Source of the DNA: Azolla pinnata
Lineage: Eukaryota > Streptophyta > Polypodiopsida > Salviniales > Salviniaceae
Direction: 5' to 3'
NCBI GenBank assembly: GCA_037176905.1
Contig: JBBBWG010031064.1
Location: forward strand, 4,949 to 46,521
DNA: 41,573 nucleotides
Shown: positions 22,773 to 34,262 of the stretch, one piece after another
Numbering within the stretch: the first letter of the stretch is position 1
Layout of the letters: the number at the start of each line of letters is the position of its first letter
Notes under the pieces: model-generated
Told to the model about the DNA's origin: nothing
Database searches by the model: none
The model's input: only the letters and a program-made list of their open reading frames with translations
Made by a program: the position numbers and the translations under genes

Positions 22773-25700
22773 ATGGAGGGGGAGACAAGGATCACAGATT
22801 ACAGACCCGTGAAGCCGAAGAAGCTTCCTGGATCCCGGATTCCACGTGCTGCAGAGTCCCTGTACTGGAAGTCCTTCTCCTCAAAGAACATCCAGAAACA
22901 GATCGCATCCGTCTCGTGCGTCCACTTCTGTCCCGAACCTCCTTATCATTTCGCCGTTACATCCTCTACTAGGGTACTGTTACTCATTTTATCGCTCGTT
23001 TCCCGTCACTTTGCTCCCTGATTTTGATTTATTTTTTGTGCTTTGTGTTGCCATCTTCTTCCAAGTTTCTATTTTGCTTCGCAAGTCTCCGTTTACCCCC
23101 CGTGCTACATTTTCTTTACAATTGGCAAAGTTTCAATTTTTACTTTTGTTACTTAAGAGTCATGCTCTTAACATTCAAAGGGTAGTTTTGACGCGACGAA
23201 AGATAAATGGAAATATAGAAAGAAAGGAAGAGACGGACATATAAACAGTCTGTAAGAAGCCAGACAGTCAACTAGACTGAACACTCGAGCTTAGAATGTT
23301 TTGTTCGATTTGAGTCTAAATTTAGTATAGCAGAAAAATATGCTGAGATTATTGTTGGCAAAGTGCCTTCCATCTCAGGGGCTAGAGGGGCTAGATGAGC
23401 TGAAACTTATGCCTTTCAAAAAAATCTCCGGTATGGGACACTTAAACATTGAGAGGTCTGTAAAGTGAGGGAAATGCATTTGGTACTAGTTGGTGACGAC
23501 CTGGTTGGAAGAAGAGAAAATATAAACATGGATTGGGAGTCTTATCACCTGGAATTTTACTTTCAGCTTTGTAGGGAGATCCAACGTGAAGAAGAAGGTA
23601 AGAAATGAAAATAATAATGAGGGTTTGTTAATGCAACCTCGAGACGAAAGTTTGTTTATCTTCACTAGGAAATCGAGGGGAAAAGACATAGAATGTATGA
23701 AAGAATGATAATTTAAATACGGATATACTACATGAAAGTTTTTTTTTTGTAAATCATTCTTATTTATGGAGATCGTTGATTAGAAGTATGAGATGCAGAG
23801 CCATACATAAACCTTCTCAGGTTATTGAAGAATGTGGTACATAGGCTGTTAGAGCCATACATAAACCTTCTCAGGTTATTGAAGAATGTGGTACATAGGC
23901 TGTTATGTGCTCTCTGAACATTCGACAAGTAGTTGAATGATTTGTTTCATATCTAATTTTGTGCAGGTTACTGTCTATGATGGTGAAACTTGCAAAGTGA
24001 AGAAGACAATTTCACGGTTCACCGATGTGGTAAGTTTCCATTTTGTGTTTCACTAATCTGGCATGGATACATGTAGGCCACATTTGACGTTGTATGAAGT
24101 GTTGGAGTAATTTTAACTTACAGAACTTTTGTGAAACTAGTAGCCATGTGTCTGTCGATTCTTTTTCCATCTGTTTACATAAAAACTGTATTGTGTTTTG
24201 TTGAGGTGGGGTAGTGATTGGATTTTCGTCCATGCTGGATGTAACTGTTACTTGACAGATAACTTTGACAAAGTTTGTATGTCATGTTTCTGCCATTTCT
24301 TGTTCTGCCTATATCTAGATTAAGGCTTCAAGTTATATATGCAATTGGCATATTATTAAATGAGCCAACTGGTGAGCTGCATTTTGAACTCTTTAATTTC
24401 ACATTTCAAGGGTATGGTAAGCTACAATTCTTTACTTTTTCGGATCATTTAATGTTTCAATTGTATGGTAGATAATCTTTTGCGACATTCCAATATTAAT
24501 ATATCCAAGTAATTTTTATCAACTTTAATGATTTGCATCTAATTTGTCTGCAACCAGGCTTATTCAGGTGTTTTCCGACCAGATGGACAATTGCTTGTTG
24601 CTGGTGGTGAGATGGGGATTATTCAGGTGTTCACTTATTCCTTTCCATAAACCGTTTGTTTTTTTGCATGTGGGTGGATCTGCCCTGAACATATTCAAGG
24701 CTTCCATGAAATATCATAACTTCAAACTTGAAGCCAACCTTGGCAAAAAAGATTCTTGGATGATTTAGACATCATTGTTTGGGCTCCTTAAATCTAGTTC
24801 AATTCTGAGGAAGAAAGATTTCATAATATTAGGCGTTGCTGCTTTAAAGATTTTTTTTTTTAAACTTCTTCTTGTTCAGTGATTACATTTACATTCAAGT
24901 ATGTTTCTTATTGTTAAGGAGTTCATCTCTCAATACATTCTGATGTTTCGATATCTACATTCATACAGGCCTTTGACATGAATAGTAGGCTAGTGCTTCG
25001 TCAATTGAAAGGTCACACAAGGTAATAGCTGCCCAATGCAAAATTGATCATATAGCCTATTTACATTACTAGACAACCTTAGACGACCTCGTCTGATCTT
25101 TCTTTAATTCATTGAACAAAGATTTTAACCCTATATGCGACAATCGATATATGTTTTTTTATTCCTGGAGTTCTTTATTTTCCTGTGCGAAACATCAGTC
25201 CATTCTCTTGATTCGTTTTTTAATCTCGTGTAAATTTATCTGGCAATAACAATCCACTGGGTTCGTAACTTCAAACCCACTTCTGAAAAGAATTAAAGAA
25301 TTTTCTTGGCACGTCTTCATCATGCGCTTAGGGTTTATTGCCTGTGATGTGCTACTACCCACATTGAAAAAGTTTCTCGCAACCCTCTTTTCTCAGTTCA
25401 CTATCACATCATGTGCTCATTCTATTAATCATACCTTCAATGTGTGCTAGTTTAATTATATGTTTTTTGATCTTGTATGTGTTCAAATTTTTTGATCTTT
25501 TTTGAGATAAAATATTAAATGTTTTCAGTTTAAAGCGGCTTGGTCGTTTTCTTCAGCAAAACCATGCGTCTTCTGATAAGGAATTTGTGCATTTAATAAT
25601 ATGTATAGTAAGTAGCGGAATTGCATAAGCATGGCGTAAACTACCTCCTTATTAATGCGTTTCTCGGTGTACCATGAAGAAAACTGTCGATATGATTCGT

Positions 25701-28700
25701 GCTCTACCAGAAGAAGCTGCCATGTCAGTGAACTTTCTATAGGACTTTTTGGAGATGCTGATGTATCTCTTTTTATTTCTCTTTGTTTGGGACACTTTGT
25801 ATATAAATCAGCATTAATAAATTTCTACAGTTATGATGCTGAGTCTTCTCTTATTGCTGGCTACAAGCTTGATAATCACAACATGTAGCAACTGTAACCC
25901 CCAGTCTCTTGTTGGTCTGGAAGTGTGATAATTTGTGTCACAGTCACTTGTTAACCTGAAATGTTTTGATAGGTTGTTTCCATTTAGCTTCTAAAAATAT
26001 GTTTTTACACATCAGTGGTATTAGTTTGGGGGTGGCTCTCATCAGTACTGGATCAAAGAAATGAAGTTTTCAATATTTCAATAAGTGGAGAATTTCAGTT
26101 TACTAACCCTTTGTGGAACAGGGCTGTACACTGGGTACGTTATTCTCCAACAGACAAGCTCCATTTGCTTTCAGGAAGTGATGATAACACAGTCCGGTGG
26201 TGGGATATGGCAACCCAAGTATGTCATTGTGTTCTCATAGATTTTCCTTTCCCATTGGCTGTATGAAAAATAATTTCTGATTTCGAAAATGAAAACGCAG
26301 ACAGAGTTGCTGAAACTAGAGGGTCATACTGACTATGTCCGCAGTGGATCAGCACATCCATCAAGTCCAGATCTCTGGTAGTTTGCAACTGCTTTATTAC
26401 ATGTCTGATCATGAACATTATTTGACCATGGTTTGGTTATTAGATGTCTATATTTCATCTAGGTAACTTTCTTATTTTACTCCCAAGGGCTACAGGTTCA
26501 TATGATCATACAGCAAATTTGTGGGATTTACGCACAGGAAACTTTACTCTGCAGATGCAGGTCTTTTTTCTCTCTCTTAACTTTGTAAATATTGAACGAA
26601 TTCTTTCAGAATACATATTTTGCAATGTCGCCATATTGATGATATGATGTATTATCTTCATAATTTAGCATGGAAAGCCACTTGAAGATGTTCTGTTTTT
26701 CCCTTCAGGAGGACTTATAGCCACAGCTGGTATGGGATGTCTTAACATATCACTTCTAATTATAAATAAAAATTCTCAAATGATGTTGAGGAAAAAAAAG
26801 AGAAACATAGATTAGAATTTCTTACTGTTTTAGCTTTGTTTTTATACATCTAAGTTGTTTATACCTATACAGGTGGTAATGTGGTAAAGATCTGGGATGT
26901 TTTGGGAGGTGGAAAGCTTTTGCACACCCTAAAAAACCATCAAAAAACAGTTACATGTTTATGTATTACACCACCAATGAAAGCTAGTCCATCTGATGCA
27001 ATATCTGCCCCAAGACTCATGACTGGATCCTTGGATGGTCACATCAAGGTGTTTGATGTCAGTGATTTCAAGGTATTTCCCTTGCCTGTGTTGCCATTTA
27101 CAGTATATTTTGTGTCTGAAAGCAATACTAGTTCATGTTATTCTTTGAAAATGAAGTCTGTAATGTTCATACTATACATTAAGTTTGTATAGATTTGCAA
27201 TGACGAAATTATTTGTAACAGGTTGTGCATGCATCAAAATACCCATCTCCAGTTATGTCAATGGATATTTCGAAGTCAATGTGGACTATGGCTGTAGGAA
27301 CATCATCTGGAGATCTGTTCATTCGTCAGAGAAAGAAGGCGGTACAGGCTGATACAGTTGCAGCTGGAAGTGTCTCTGGAGCTGTTCAAGAACATCTAAA
27401 AGCAGAGCGGGTATTGCGGCCCACTAATTATCGATATTTTTTACGGGGACGCACAGAGAAAGCCACGGTATGAGAAACAGATGTCTCTACATCCTAAATT
27501 GGTCCAATTATTTCCATATTGAAGCTATTGATTTGCTGATTAATATAGGAAGAAGATTATGTTGTAAAACAACGCGAACGCCTACCTCAACTTCATGAGC
27601 ATGATAAATTCTTTCGGAAATTTCAACACAAGGAAGCTCTTCTTTCGGCTCTCAAGACAAAGAATCCCACTGTCAGTACTTTTACTTTATTGATATTCTG
27701 TATGCAATTGCTTACCATCTTCACTGCTTTGGTGGCTTTTTTACATAAATGTTGAGAACATTTCTATGTTGTCACTGTGATGTGTATCATGCTAAAGGTA
27801 GCATTCTACTATTGCAGGTAGTAATTGCTGTAATAGAAGAACTAATTTTCCGTCATGGGTTGATTTCATCGATATCTAACCTTGATGCGGCTTCACTGGA
27901 GCTACTGTTAGCTTTCTTGAATAAGTAAGGAATGCTCTTTTATGTTCCTTTATTAATTAAAAAATAATGCATATGAATGTGCGCAGCCGTCTTGGTGGAA
28001 CTTTGAGTATTGTATCTAAATTACCATGCCCACGTGATATGCCCCATGATTGTTGCGAAGTGAGGTTCATCTTTCACACCTTAATTTAGATGGCATTACA
28101 GTATACTTGCCTGTAAGCTCTTTGTTGTCCACTTATTTGAAATTTTTCATGTGTCAAACTCTTCCAGTTATTTGTAATTCTTGTAAAGCGATATTCATTC
28201 TCACATCTTAATTTGTATTCCCATTATACTATGTTTGGGTGTAAATTCTTGACTCTCCTCTTAAAGAGCAACCTTCCGCTTATTTGGATGTTCTCAGTAT
28301 TTTCATGGTAAGAACACCTTCGCAGATAGTTGGAGTGTAGCTTGCATTGAATGCCTGGATCATAGTTCTTTTAATCTGGTACTGTGTTCCCTGAAATCTG
28401 TCCTAGATCTGATGGATTGTTGTGCTCATCAGATGCAATTCGTTATTACTATATGGCTTCAGGGTACCATTTCTAGATGGATAAATAACTGCTCTTTTTT
28501 TTATTTGAGGTATCTATAGTTCTGAGCATAGAAACTTCAACTCATTGAGTACAAGGCTTGGCTTGATACCACTTTTGTACTGTGGGAATCATCACTGTTT
28601 CCTCACTGTTATACAAGGAAAGCATCCTTGGTGGATCTACCAGCCAAAGATTCCAAGATATGTGCCACGAGGGAAATTGTGTGAACAGATAAAAAAGTCT

Positions 28701-29625
28701 GTATGGCAGTTTGTGAGGCCTCTCCTCAGAATGCATCAGGGAGATAGCTGTGAACCTCTGGAATATGAAGAATGATAAGCTTTTCTTCATCCCATATTTA
28801 TGAAATTTAATCTTTGAACTTATTACTGGTGAATTCACCTCCACTTTTGATCGGCAGTTGTTGTCTAGCACTTCAAACTCCAACCTTTCGTAGCAGTGAT
28901 ATTGAATATAGCAGTACTTTCTTTGTTCTTTAGTATATGCACTGGACACTTTCTGTAGGTAATCATGAACAAAGGTAATACGAGTTTAGAGTCATTGTAT
29001 GCAGAAGAGTTATTAGACCAATATCACCCATTTATGTTACAAAGTACTTGGTCGTTTTGCTCATCAAGAAACTTCATTGATGAATGTTTCGAGTGATTTG
29101 TGGCATTTACACTCTTTTGCATTTGGGTTCTGCTATGCAATTTTTTGTTATGTTTCTTGGTCCATGCCCTTTTTTCACGTGCTCTATGTTTTGTCCATTT
29201 TGCTGCACAGGTATACAACAGTTCCCAGATTTTCAAGGATATTGATTCCATTTGCACATAAAGTGCTTGACAAATGCTCAACAGATTTTACCCAGAGTAA
29301 ATCGATATTGTATCAGGTAATAATCAGCCTGTATCCAGTACTTAATTTAGCACAACTATACATGCATGCAATGGAATTGCAGATTAAGGTACAGACAGGG
29401 AAAGTTGTGCAGGATTCTATAAAGTATTTACTTAGAATTATGCATTTGTTCATACAATTGGAGACTTGATCAAAATTTAAGAATGGTAATGGTTGAATTC
29501 TTTTAACATATTGGCTTCAGGTATCTGAATTAAGAAAGGCAGTTCGGGAAGAAGTTTCTCTTCAGGAAAGTCTGCAGTCTTTACAGGGGTTGCTTAAGCC
29601 GATACTTCGGGCTTCTCTTCAGTAA
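22773..29625 (+). CDS. UTP15: UTP15/SLOW WALKER1-type WD40 protein, 14 exons
   Basis: UTP15 is a nucleolar subunit of the t-UTP part of the small-subunit processome, needed for pre-rRNA transcription and 18S processing; Arabidopsis SWA1 is the plant counterpart. Exons 22773-22973, 23967-24029, 24558-24626, 24969-25021, 26122-26218, 26301-26377, 26488-26560, 26669-26729, 26873-27072, 27222-27467, 27549-27671, 27818-27924, 29211-29316 and 29521-29625 join in phase throughout to 526 residues, the length expected for UTP15. The N-terminus (DYRPVKPKKLPGSRI... LYWKSFSS) is the usual UTP15 start. WD40 blades follow, for example VFRPDGQLLVAGGEMGIIQA, LLSGSDDNTVRWWDMAT, ATGSYDHTANLWDLRTG, LIATAGGNVVKIWDVLGGG and LMTGSLDGHIKVFDVSDF. 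The C-terminal UTP15_C helical domain runs from about residue 380 (HDKFFRKFQHKEALLSALKT) to the end. The donor after exon 11 (GTCAGT) is atypical but frame demands it. Introns 4 and 12 exceed 1 kb. Confidence 0.95.
23797..23904. repeat. Perfect 54-bp tandem duplication in UTP15 intron 1
   Basis: AGAGCCATACATAAACCTTC through ATAGGCTGTT occurs twice, head to tail and without differences (23797-23850 and 23851-23904). The identity implies a recent event. It is about 60 bases upstream of the exon 2 acceptor. Confidence 0.95.
28545..28775 (+). other. 76-codon open frame inside UTP15 intron 12, unrecognised
   Basis: An ATG-to-stop frame within the 1.29-kb intron, with a protein-like composition (KHPWWIYQPKIPRYVPRGKL; CEQIKKSVWQFVRPLLRMHQ) rather than the low-complexity look of other random frames nearby. 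It could be a fossil exon or an inserted gene fragment. No domain is recognised and there is no evidence that it is expressed. Confidence 0.15.
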
Positions 29626-30516
29626 TCAAATACATCACGTGGAGTCACAGCATTGTTGGTTTACCACTTGATGAGTGCAACCACATACCTTGCCGCCTTG
29701 CGTGCAGGTCATATAATTCCGGATGGGCGGACATACATGTAGGATACCATGGAACTCGTGATAATCCTATTCTTCAACAATGTCTTTAAGGATGGACAGA
29801 TCGTCCCTCAAGAAAGGTGGAGCTTATGGTGGAAGCTCATTTTAAGCTTCAACTAAATTTTTGGAATAGAGGATACTTTAGTTTTTTTCTCCTGAAGGCT
29901 TGGATCGACATTTAGTTTGTTGAACAGTATAGATCAGTAACATGCTAACCACAGAGGAGAGTGTACAGTGGCAGCAATGGAACCTGTGCAGCCTAGATAT
30001 TCTGTTTTGGATGTCGTAGCATACATTACACATGGTAAGTATTCTGATGCATCTTTGGACTGCCTTGGAATGAAGGGGGTTCAGAAAACCATTTAAATGG
30101 CCATTTAGGATCACGGAGGAAGTAAGTCAAAAACATTCTGTGGCCAATGAAAGTACTACCTCAATATCTTTTTAACTCATACGCTTGTATGTTTGTATCA
30201 TAGTTTGACACGAGTCATCTTATTGTGAAAGTTGGGTGCAAAACTGATGCTCATTTCCTGATTAAGTCGTGCATCTTTCCAAAGTTGCGATTGCACATTT
30301 TGTGGACGTACTAGTTGATTGCATTGTTTGTTCTAATGGAGAGGCTCATAAAAAATTGTGTTTTCTCCTTGACCATATGTTTTTAATTTGATTGCTAGAG
30401 GGCTTTATATTTTCACCCATGATTAATTCCTGTGAGTCATATTTTGCAGGTCTCTGCAAGGTTCACATCCTCAACTGTAGTAGAATCCAGATGTGATTTC
30501 TGCCATATTTGTACAT
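29626..30516. other. UTP15 3' untranslated and downstream region
   Basis: No coding potential. The proximal part is presumably the 3' untranslated region; I could not fix a poly(A) signal with confidence. Confidence 0.4.
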
Positions 30517-30921
30517 GATAAAGGCAATGCTTATTGAAGAATCACATGAATAAGAGTCTTATTGTCTTGGGTATTCGTCCTGCATCAGTGTTTGCATGAT
30601 TTTCTGTGTCACGCATGTTTCACTTTTTGTTCAATAAAGGCAATGCTTATTGAAGAATCAATTCACAAGGATGAAGTCCGATGAGATGCCTTGGGTATTT
30701 GTCCTGCATCTGTGTTTACATGATTTTCTCTGTTTTGTACGTTCGATAAAGGAATGCTTATTGAAGGATCACATCGCATGAATGAAGAATCGGAAAACTG
30801 ATCAGAGAAACAATCTCAAAGAAGAGTTTAATTGCCTTGGATACGGATATTTGTCCTGCATCTGTGCGTGTTTACATGATTTTCTCTGTATATCTATCGT
30901 ATGACATGTTTCTCTATATGT
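30517..30921. repeat. Three diverged direct repeats, about 115-175 bp each
   Basis: Copies begin near 30517, 30633 and 30745. Each starts (G/A)ATAAAGGCAATGCTTATTGA and continues to a shared TTTGTCCTGCATCTGTG...TTTACATGATTTTCT block. The third copy is longer through an insertion of about 50 bases in the middle. They sit in the gap between the convergent UTP15 and DUF688-like genes. Confidence 0.85.
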
Positions 30922-31286
30922 CATCGTCTATACACCACTCCCATGATCATCAGAACACTGTTGAATCGAAGGGTTCATGAGCATGTAAAATGAAGAACCC
31001 ATGAATGATAGATCAGGAGCGCCTTGGTTAAAACCAGTTTTATTTCGGAATATCAGACTTTCAAGTTTGTTTACAAGCCAAGCATCCAAGCTATTTATTT
31101 ATGAAATGCATATATCTCTATATATATATGTAAGAAGCGTTCACAGGTTTGAAGCAAAAGTTGGTTTTGTTTGCCCTTGGCCTGCTCTTCAAAGATCATG
31201 AAGATTGAAACACATGTATCAGAATTCAACTGGATTCCTACGATCATCATCAGGAGCTCATCAAGCAAAGCTATGGCTGGAGCTTA

Positions 31287-33495
31287 TCATATTTGGCTTC
31301 CGAATTGCTGAGAAGGAGCTCTGATGGCTTCTTCATGGTCCTCTTCCGCCGCACAGCTCTGCGTATTGCTCGATAAACCACCACCTGCGAGCAACGAAAC
31401 AAACAGAAAAGAAAGAAGAGCTCAAAACGTAGACTGGAATAGAATATGCTTTTGCTTCTGGCAGCAAGCTTTTCTGCAATCCAATCGCACAGTATGCTTA
31501 TTGAACCGATTGATCATGCAATCCTTCGTTGCTCGGCTATGGAACAAGCTATGCTTATGCTTCGCTTCTTGCGCCATAGCTGAGCAGACCATCTGTGATT
31601 TCTTTCTTGGTTTAGGTGCTTACAATTACCCTAGTCCCTGCCCTGGTCAGCTTGAGGAAGAAGCTCGAGCTCCCTTTCATCTTCATCTTCATCTTCATCG
31701 TTCTCCTCCTCCTCCTCCTCTTCTTCTTCTTCGTTTCCTTCTCTTTCCGCTCCATCTTCATCTTCGCAATCCCGTTTGTGTTACCTGGCGCTTCAGCAGG
31801 AGGAAGACTGCTCCGGGCCGATGATTTGCGCCCCGTTTTGTTCCGCTCGCTTGAGAAGACATGGCTAGCTCGAGGTGCGATGGCCTCAGATACGCTCGCT
31901 TCTGTACACCTCCCGGCTCCCTGTGGTAGAAGAGACGAATCGCTGCTTTCAGCCATGGCTATGGTGCCCATCGTCCTCGCAGCAGTAGCAGCACCACATC
32001 CGCTCGCCGTGTTTTTCCTTCCGAAACCGCCATGGAAGCTGTAACTTGAGCTCGGGAACGCCTTCTTCCTCTTCTTCGGCTGCTTCTTCTCGCCGCCATC
32101 GCTGCCCTCGCGACCTCCCGTTTGCGCCTTCGATGACCTGCAGAGGAGATGGACGAGAGAGGCAACGCTCGCGTTGAGCTTTCTGGAGGAAGCCGCCGTA
32201 GCAGCAACAGCGGCAGCAGAAGCACGAACGTAGGGAGAAGAAGATGGTGGAGGAGAAGGTGAAGGGTACGATGGAAGATCAAAGGAATGAACAGACAACG
32301 AAGAAGCAGCAGCAGCAGCAGCAGAAGAAGCAGAAGAAGAAGACGTGGGAGGAGGTGGATTAAGGAGGCGAGGGGGGAGGGGTATGTGTTGAAGGGATGG
32401 AGATGGAGATGGAGACGGCGATGGCGATGGAAGCTTCAGGAAATCAAGAGACGGAGAAGAAGGGGAAGAGCAGAGAAGCTGTTTAGGCCTCCCTGGTTGA
32501 TCCTCCCACAGGAAAGGAATGGCCGCCGTGTGTGCAGAAGAAGAATCAGAGTGCACATTGCTAAGCTCCAATGGCGTCTTCAGCTGAAGCAGAAACCTGG
32601 CAGCGGGCAAAGACTGCAGATCGATCGCAGACGATGGTGCTTCATCGTCACCATCGCCATAGCCGGCGTCGTCTCTGCCTTTCTGTCCATCGATGCTTCT
32701 TCCTCTCGCAGCACTCCCCTCCATCTTCAGCATGGAGGAAGCTTTCTTGGGATGGTGCTTCTTCTTCCTCGAAGCCATGGCTTTCTCTCCGAGCTCCAAC
32801 GGCGCCACCATAGCCGACATGTTGTTGCTGTTGTTGTTCTTCTTGTCCTTCTTCTTCGTCTTCTTCCGCCTCTTCTTCCGGGTGTTCGATCGGATCATGC
32901 CGTTGCTCCTGCAGGAGGTCTTCGCGTCTTCTTCGGACGCGCTCAGAAGAGGAAAGCTCGCTGAGTCGTGGCGAGAATGCCCGACAGTGTCGCCATGGCG
33001 ATCTGCATCGTTCAAGAAGGCGACAGGAGTGGGTATGGTGGAGGAACCATCGCCATAGCTGCAGCGTTCATGAAGGAGGAGGCTTTGCCGGCGAGAATCA
33101 GCAGCGGATTCAGAAGTCGCAAACGAAGAAGAAGAAGAAGAAGCAGAAGATGAAGAAGAAGAAGAAGCGGAAGAAGAAGACGAAGCAGCAGCGGGAGATG
33201 AAGCGGAAGCAGCAGCAGAAGGTGAAGGGAATGGAAACGAGGAGGAGGAAGAGGACGAGGACGACGCATGCACAGGATTACTTAAAGAAGAAGATGGCGA
33301 TGCATGATTCCACGACGATGAAGAAGAAGCAGCAGAAGCAGAAGCAAAAGAAGACGAAGCTTGATCTGCAGATGGGAGGAGGACGGAGGAGGCGACGAGG
33401 CCTTGGTCTTGAGGATGATGGCGATGGCGGCGATGATGCTGATCATGGCGGAGGAAGGTGGAAGGGAGGCTTTCACCGATCACCATCATCATCAT
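31287..33495 (-). CDS. Ser/Pro-rich DUF688-like protein with IPFLWE...PGRPK motif (two exons)
   Basis: Exon 1 runs from an MMMM cluster (first ATG 33495) to 31785, ending GCGCCA-G before GTAACA; exon 2 is 31384-31287, after a strong acceptor (long pyrimidine tract then GCTCGCAG). The join is in frame and gives about 602 residues, ending APSQQFGSQI. Without splicing, the frame would run to 31612 into a Lys/Met-rich tail coded by a GA-rich tract, which I take as intron. The hallmark is AAIPFLWEDQPGRPK, matching the plant family signature (V/I)PF.WE..PGRPK, followed by LKLPSPSPSPSPSPSLQ and LPPRLL as in that family. Further on, SVASLVHLLCRSSKA and KKQPKKRKKAF (basic, possibly a nuclear signal) are non-repetitive. 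The N-terminal 150 residues are mostly poly-Ser from GAA-type repeats read on the other strand. The start could also be a downstream Met. The molecular function of the family is unknown to me. Confidence 0.75.
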
Positions 33496-33960
33496 GATGA
33501 TCGGGAGGAGGAGGAGGAGTGAATGAACGAACGAAGGGGAAAGCTCGTGCGGGCCTCGGAGCGCAGCTTTAATGGCGAGAGAAGCTCGGTAACCGTCGAG
33601 GTAATGGAGGAGGAGGAGGGAGCAGGGAAGCAGGAGCTTCAATGGAGGAGGAGGTGCAGGTGGGAATGGCGATGGCGATGGAGGAGCTTGAGCTTGCGTG
33701 AGTCGAAGAGTGGGAGGAGGAAGAAGAGGGGAAGGATGATGGCGATGGCGATGGCGATGGGCGGGAGTGGCGCTGACAGAGAGAAGACAGGGGAAACAGG
33801 ACAGAACTGACAGAAGAAGAAGAGGAAGAAGAGGAAGAAGAAGAAGAAAGAAGACGAAGATGAAGGCGGAGGAGATTCGAACGCGCGACGTCGAGTGTGG
33901 GACTGAAGGACGTGTCGCGCTGACCGAGATGGCCCGGGCGAGAAGTCGTGTCGGAAAATC
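33496..33960 (-). promoter_or_regulatory. CT-rich leader/promoter of the DUF688-like gene
   Basis: The reading frame stays open upstream of the MMMM cluster to an ATG at 34008, but codes Leu/Pro/His runs (LLLLPLLPLLLLSVLS and HRHRHRHH) typical of a pyrimidine-rich, repeat-rich leader. I therefore exclude it from the CDS; an N-terminal signal-anchor extension cannot be ruled out. Confidence 0.4.
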
Positions 33961-34106
33961 TGCCGTTTCACACGGGCGCGGCCAAGTGTCCGGTTTCACA
34001 CTGGCCATCCCAAGTGTCCGCTTTCACACGGGGGCCCGTCCCAAGTGTCCGCTTTCACACGGGGCCCGTCCCAAGTGTCCGCTTTCACACGCTCCTTTTA
34101 TTTTCA
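33961..34106. repeat. GC-rich direct-repeat array with six TTTCACAC cores
   Basis: Near-identical units of about 30 bases, CCCAAGTGTCCGCTTTCACA plus CGGGGCCCGT, lie at about 34009, 34040 and 34070, with diverged units at 33960-34008 and a trailing half unit at about 34097. The common core TTTCACAC occurs six times, mostly 27-31 bases apart. The array lies about 470 bases upstream of the proposed start of the DUF688-like gene. Confidence 0.85.
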
Positions 34107-34131
34107 CACGCTGCACATGCAATGCAAATCT

Positions 34132-34166
34132 GTGCACACACACACCACACACACACACACACACAA
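34132..34166. repeat. CA dinucleotide microsatellite
   Basis: An almost pure (CA)n tract with one interruption, followed by a field of TTCAATTCGATTCG/TTCG repeats to about 34262. Confidence 0.85.
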
Positions 34167-34262
34167 CATAACGTTCCTCGCGGCCAATTCGTTCTGCTCC
34201 CTTCATTCAATTCAATTCGATTCGATTCGATTCAATTCGTTCGTTCGTTCGTTTGCTCGTTT

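Noticed and set aside
31616..33810. Many plus-strand open frames opposite the DUF688-like gene, some over 200 codons
   Set aside because: They are shadows of the GC-rich, repeat-rich minus-strand coding region; their Arg/Lys/Leu runs mirror the Ser/Ala/Pro runs on the coding strand, and the family motif is only on the minus strand.
33496..34008. An N-terminal extension of the DUF688-like protein to ATG 34008
   Set aside because: It codes mainly Leu, His and Pro runs from a pyrimidine-rich tract and runs close to the promoter-like repeat array; it is more likely leader than protein.
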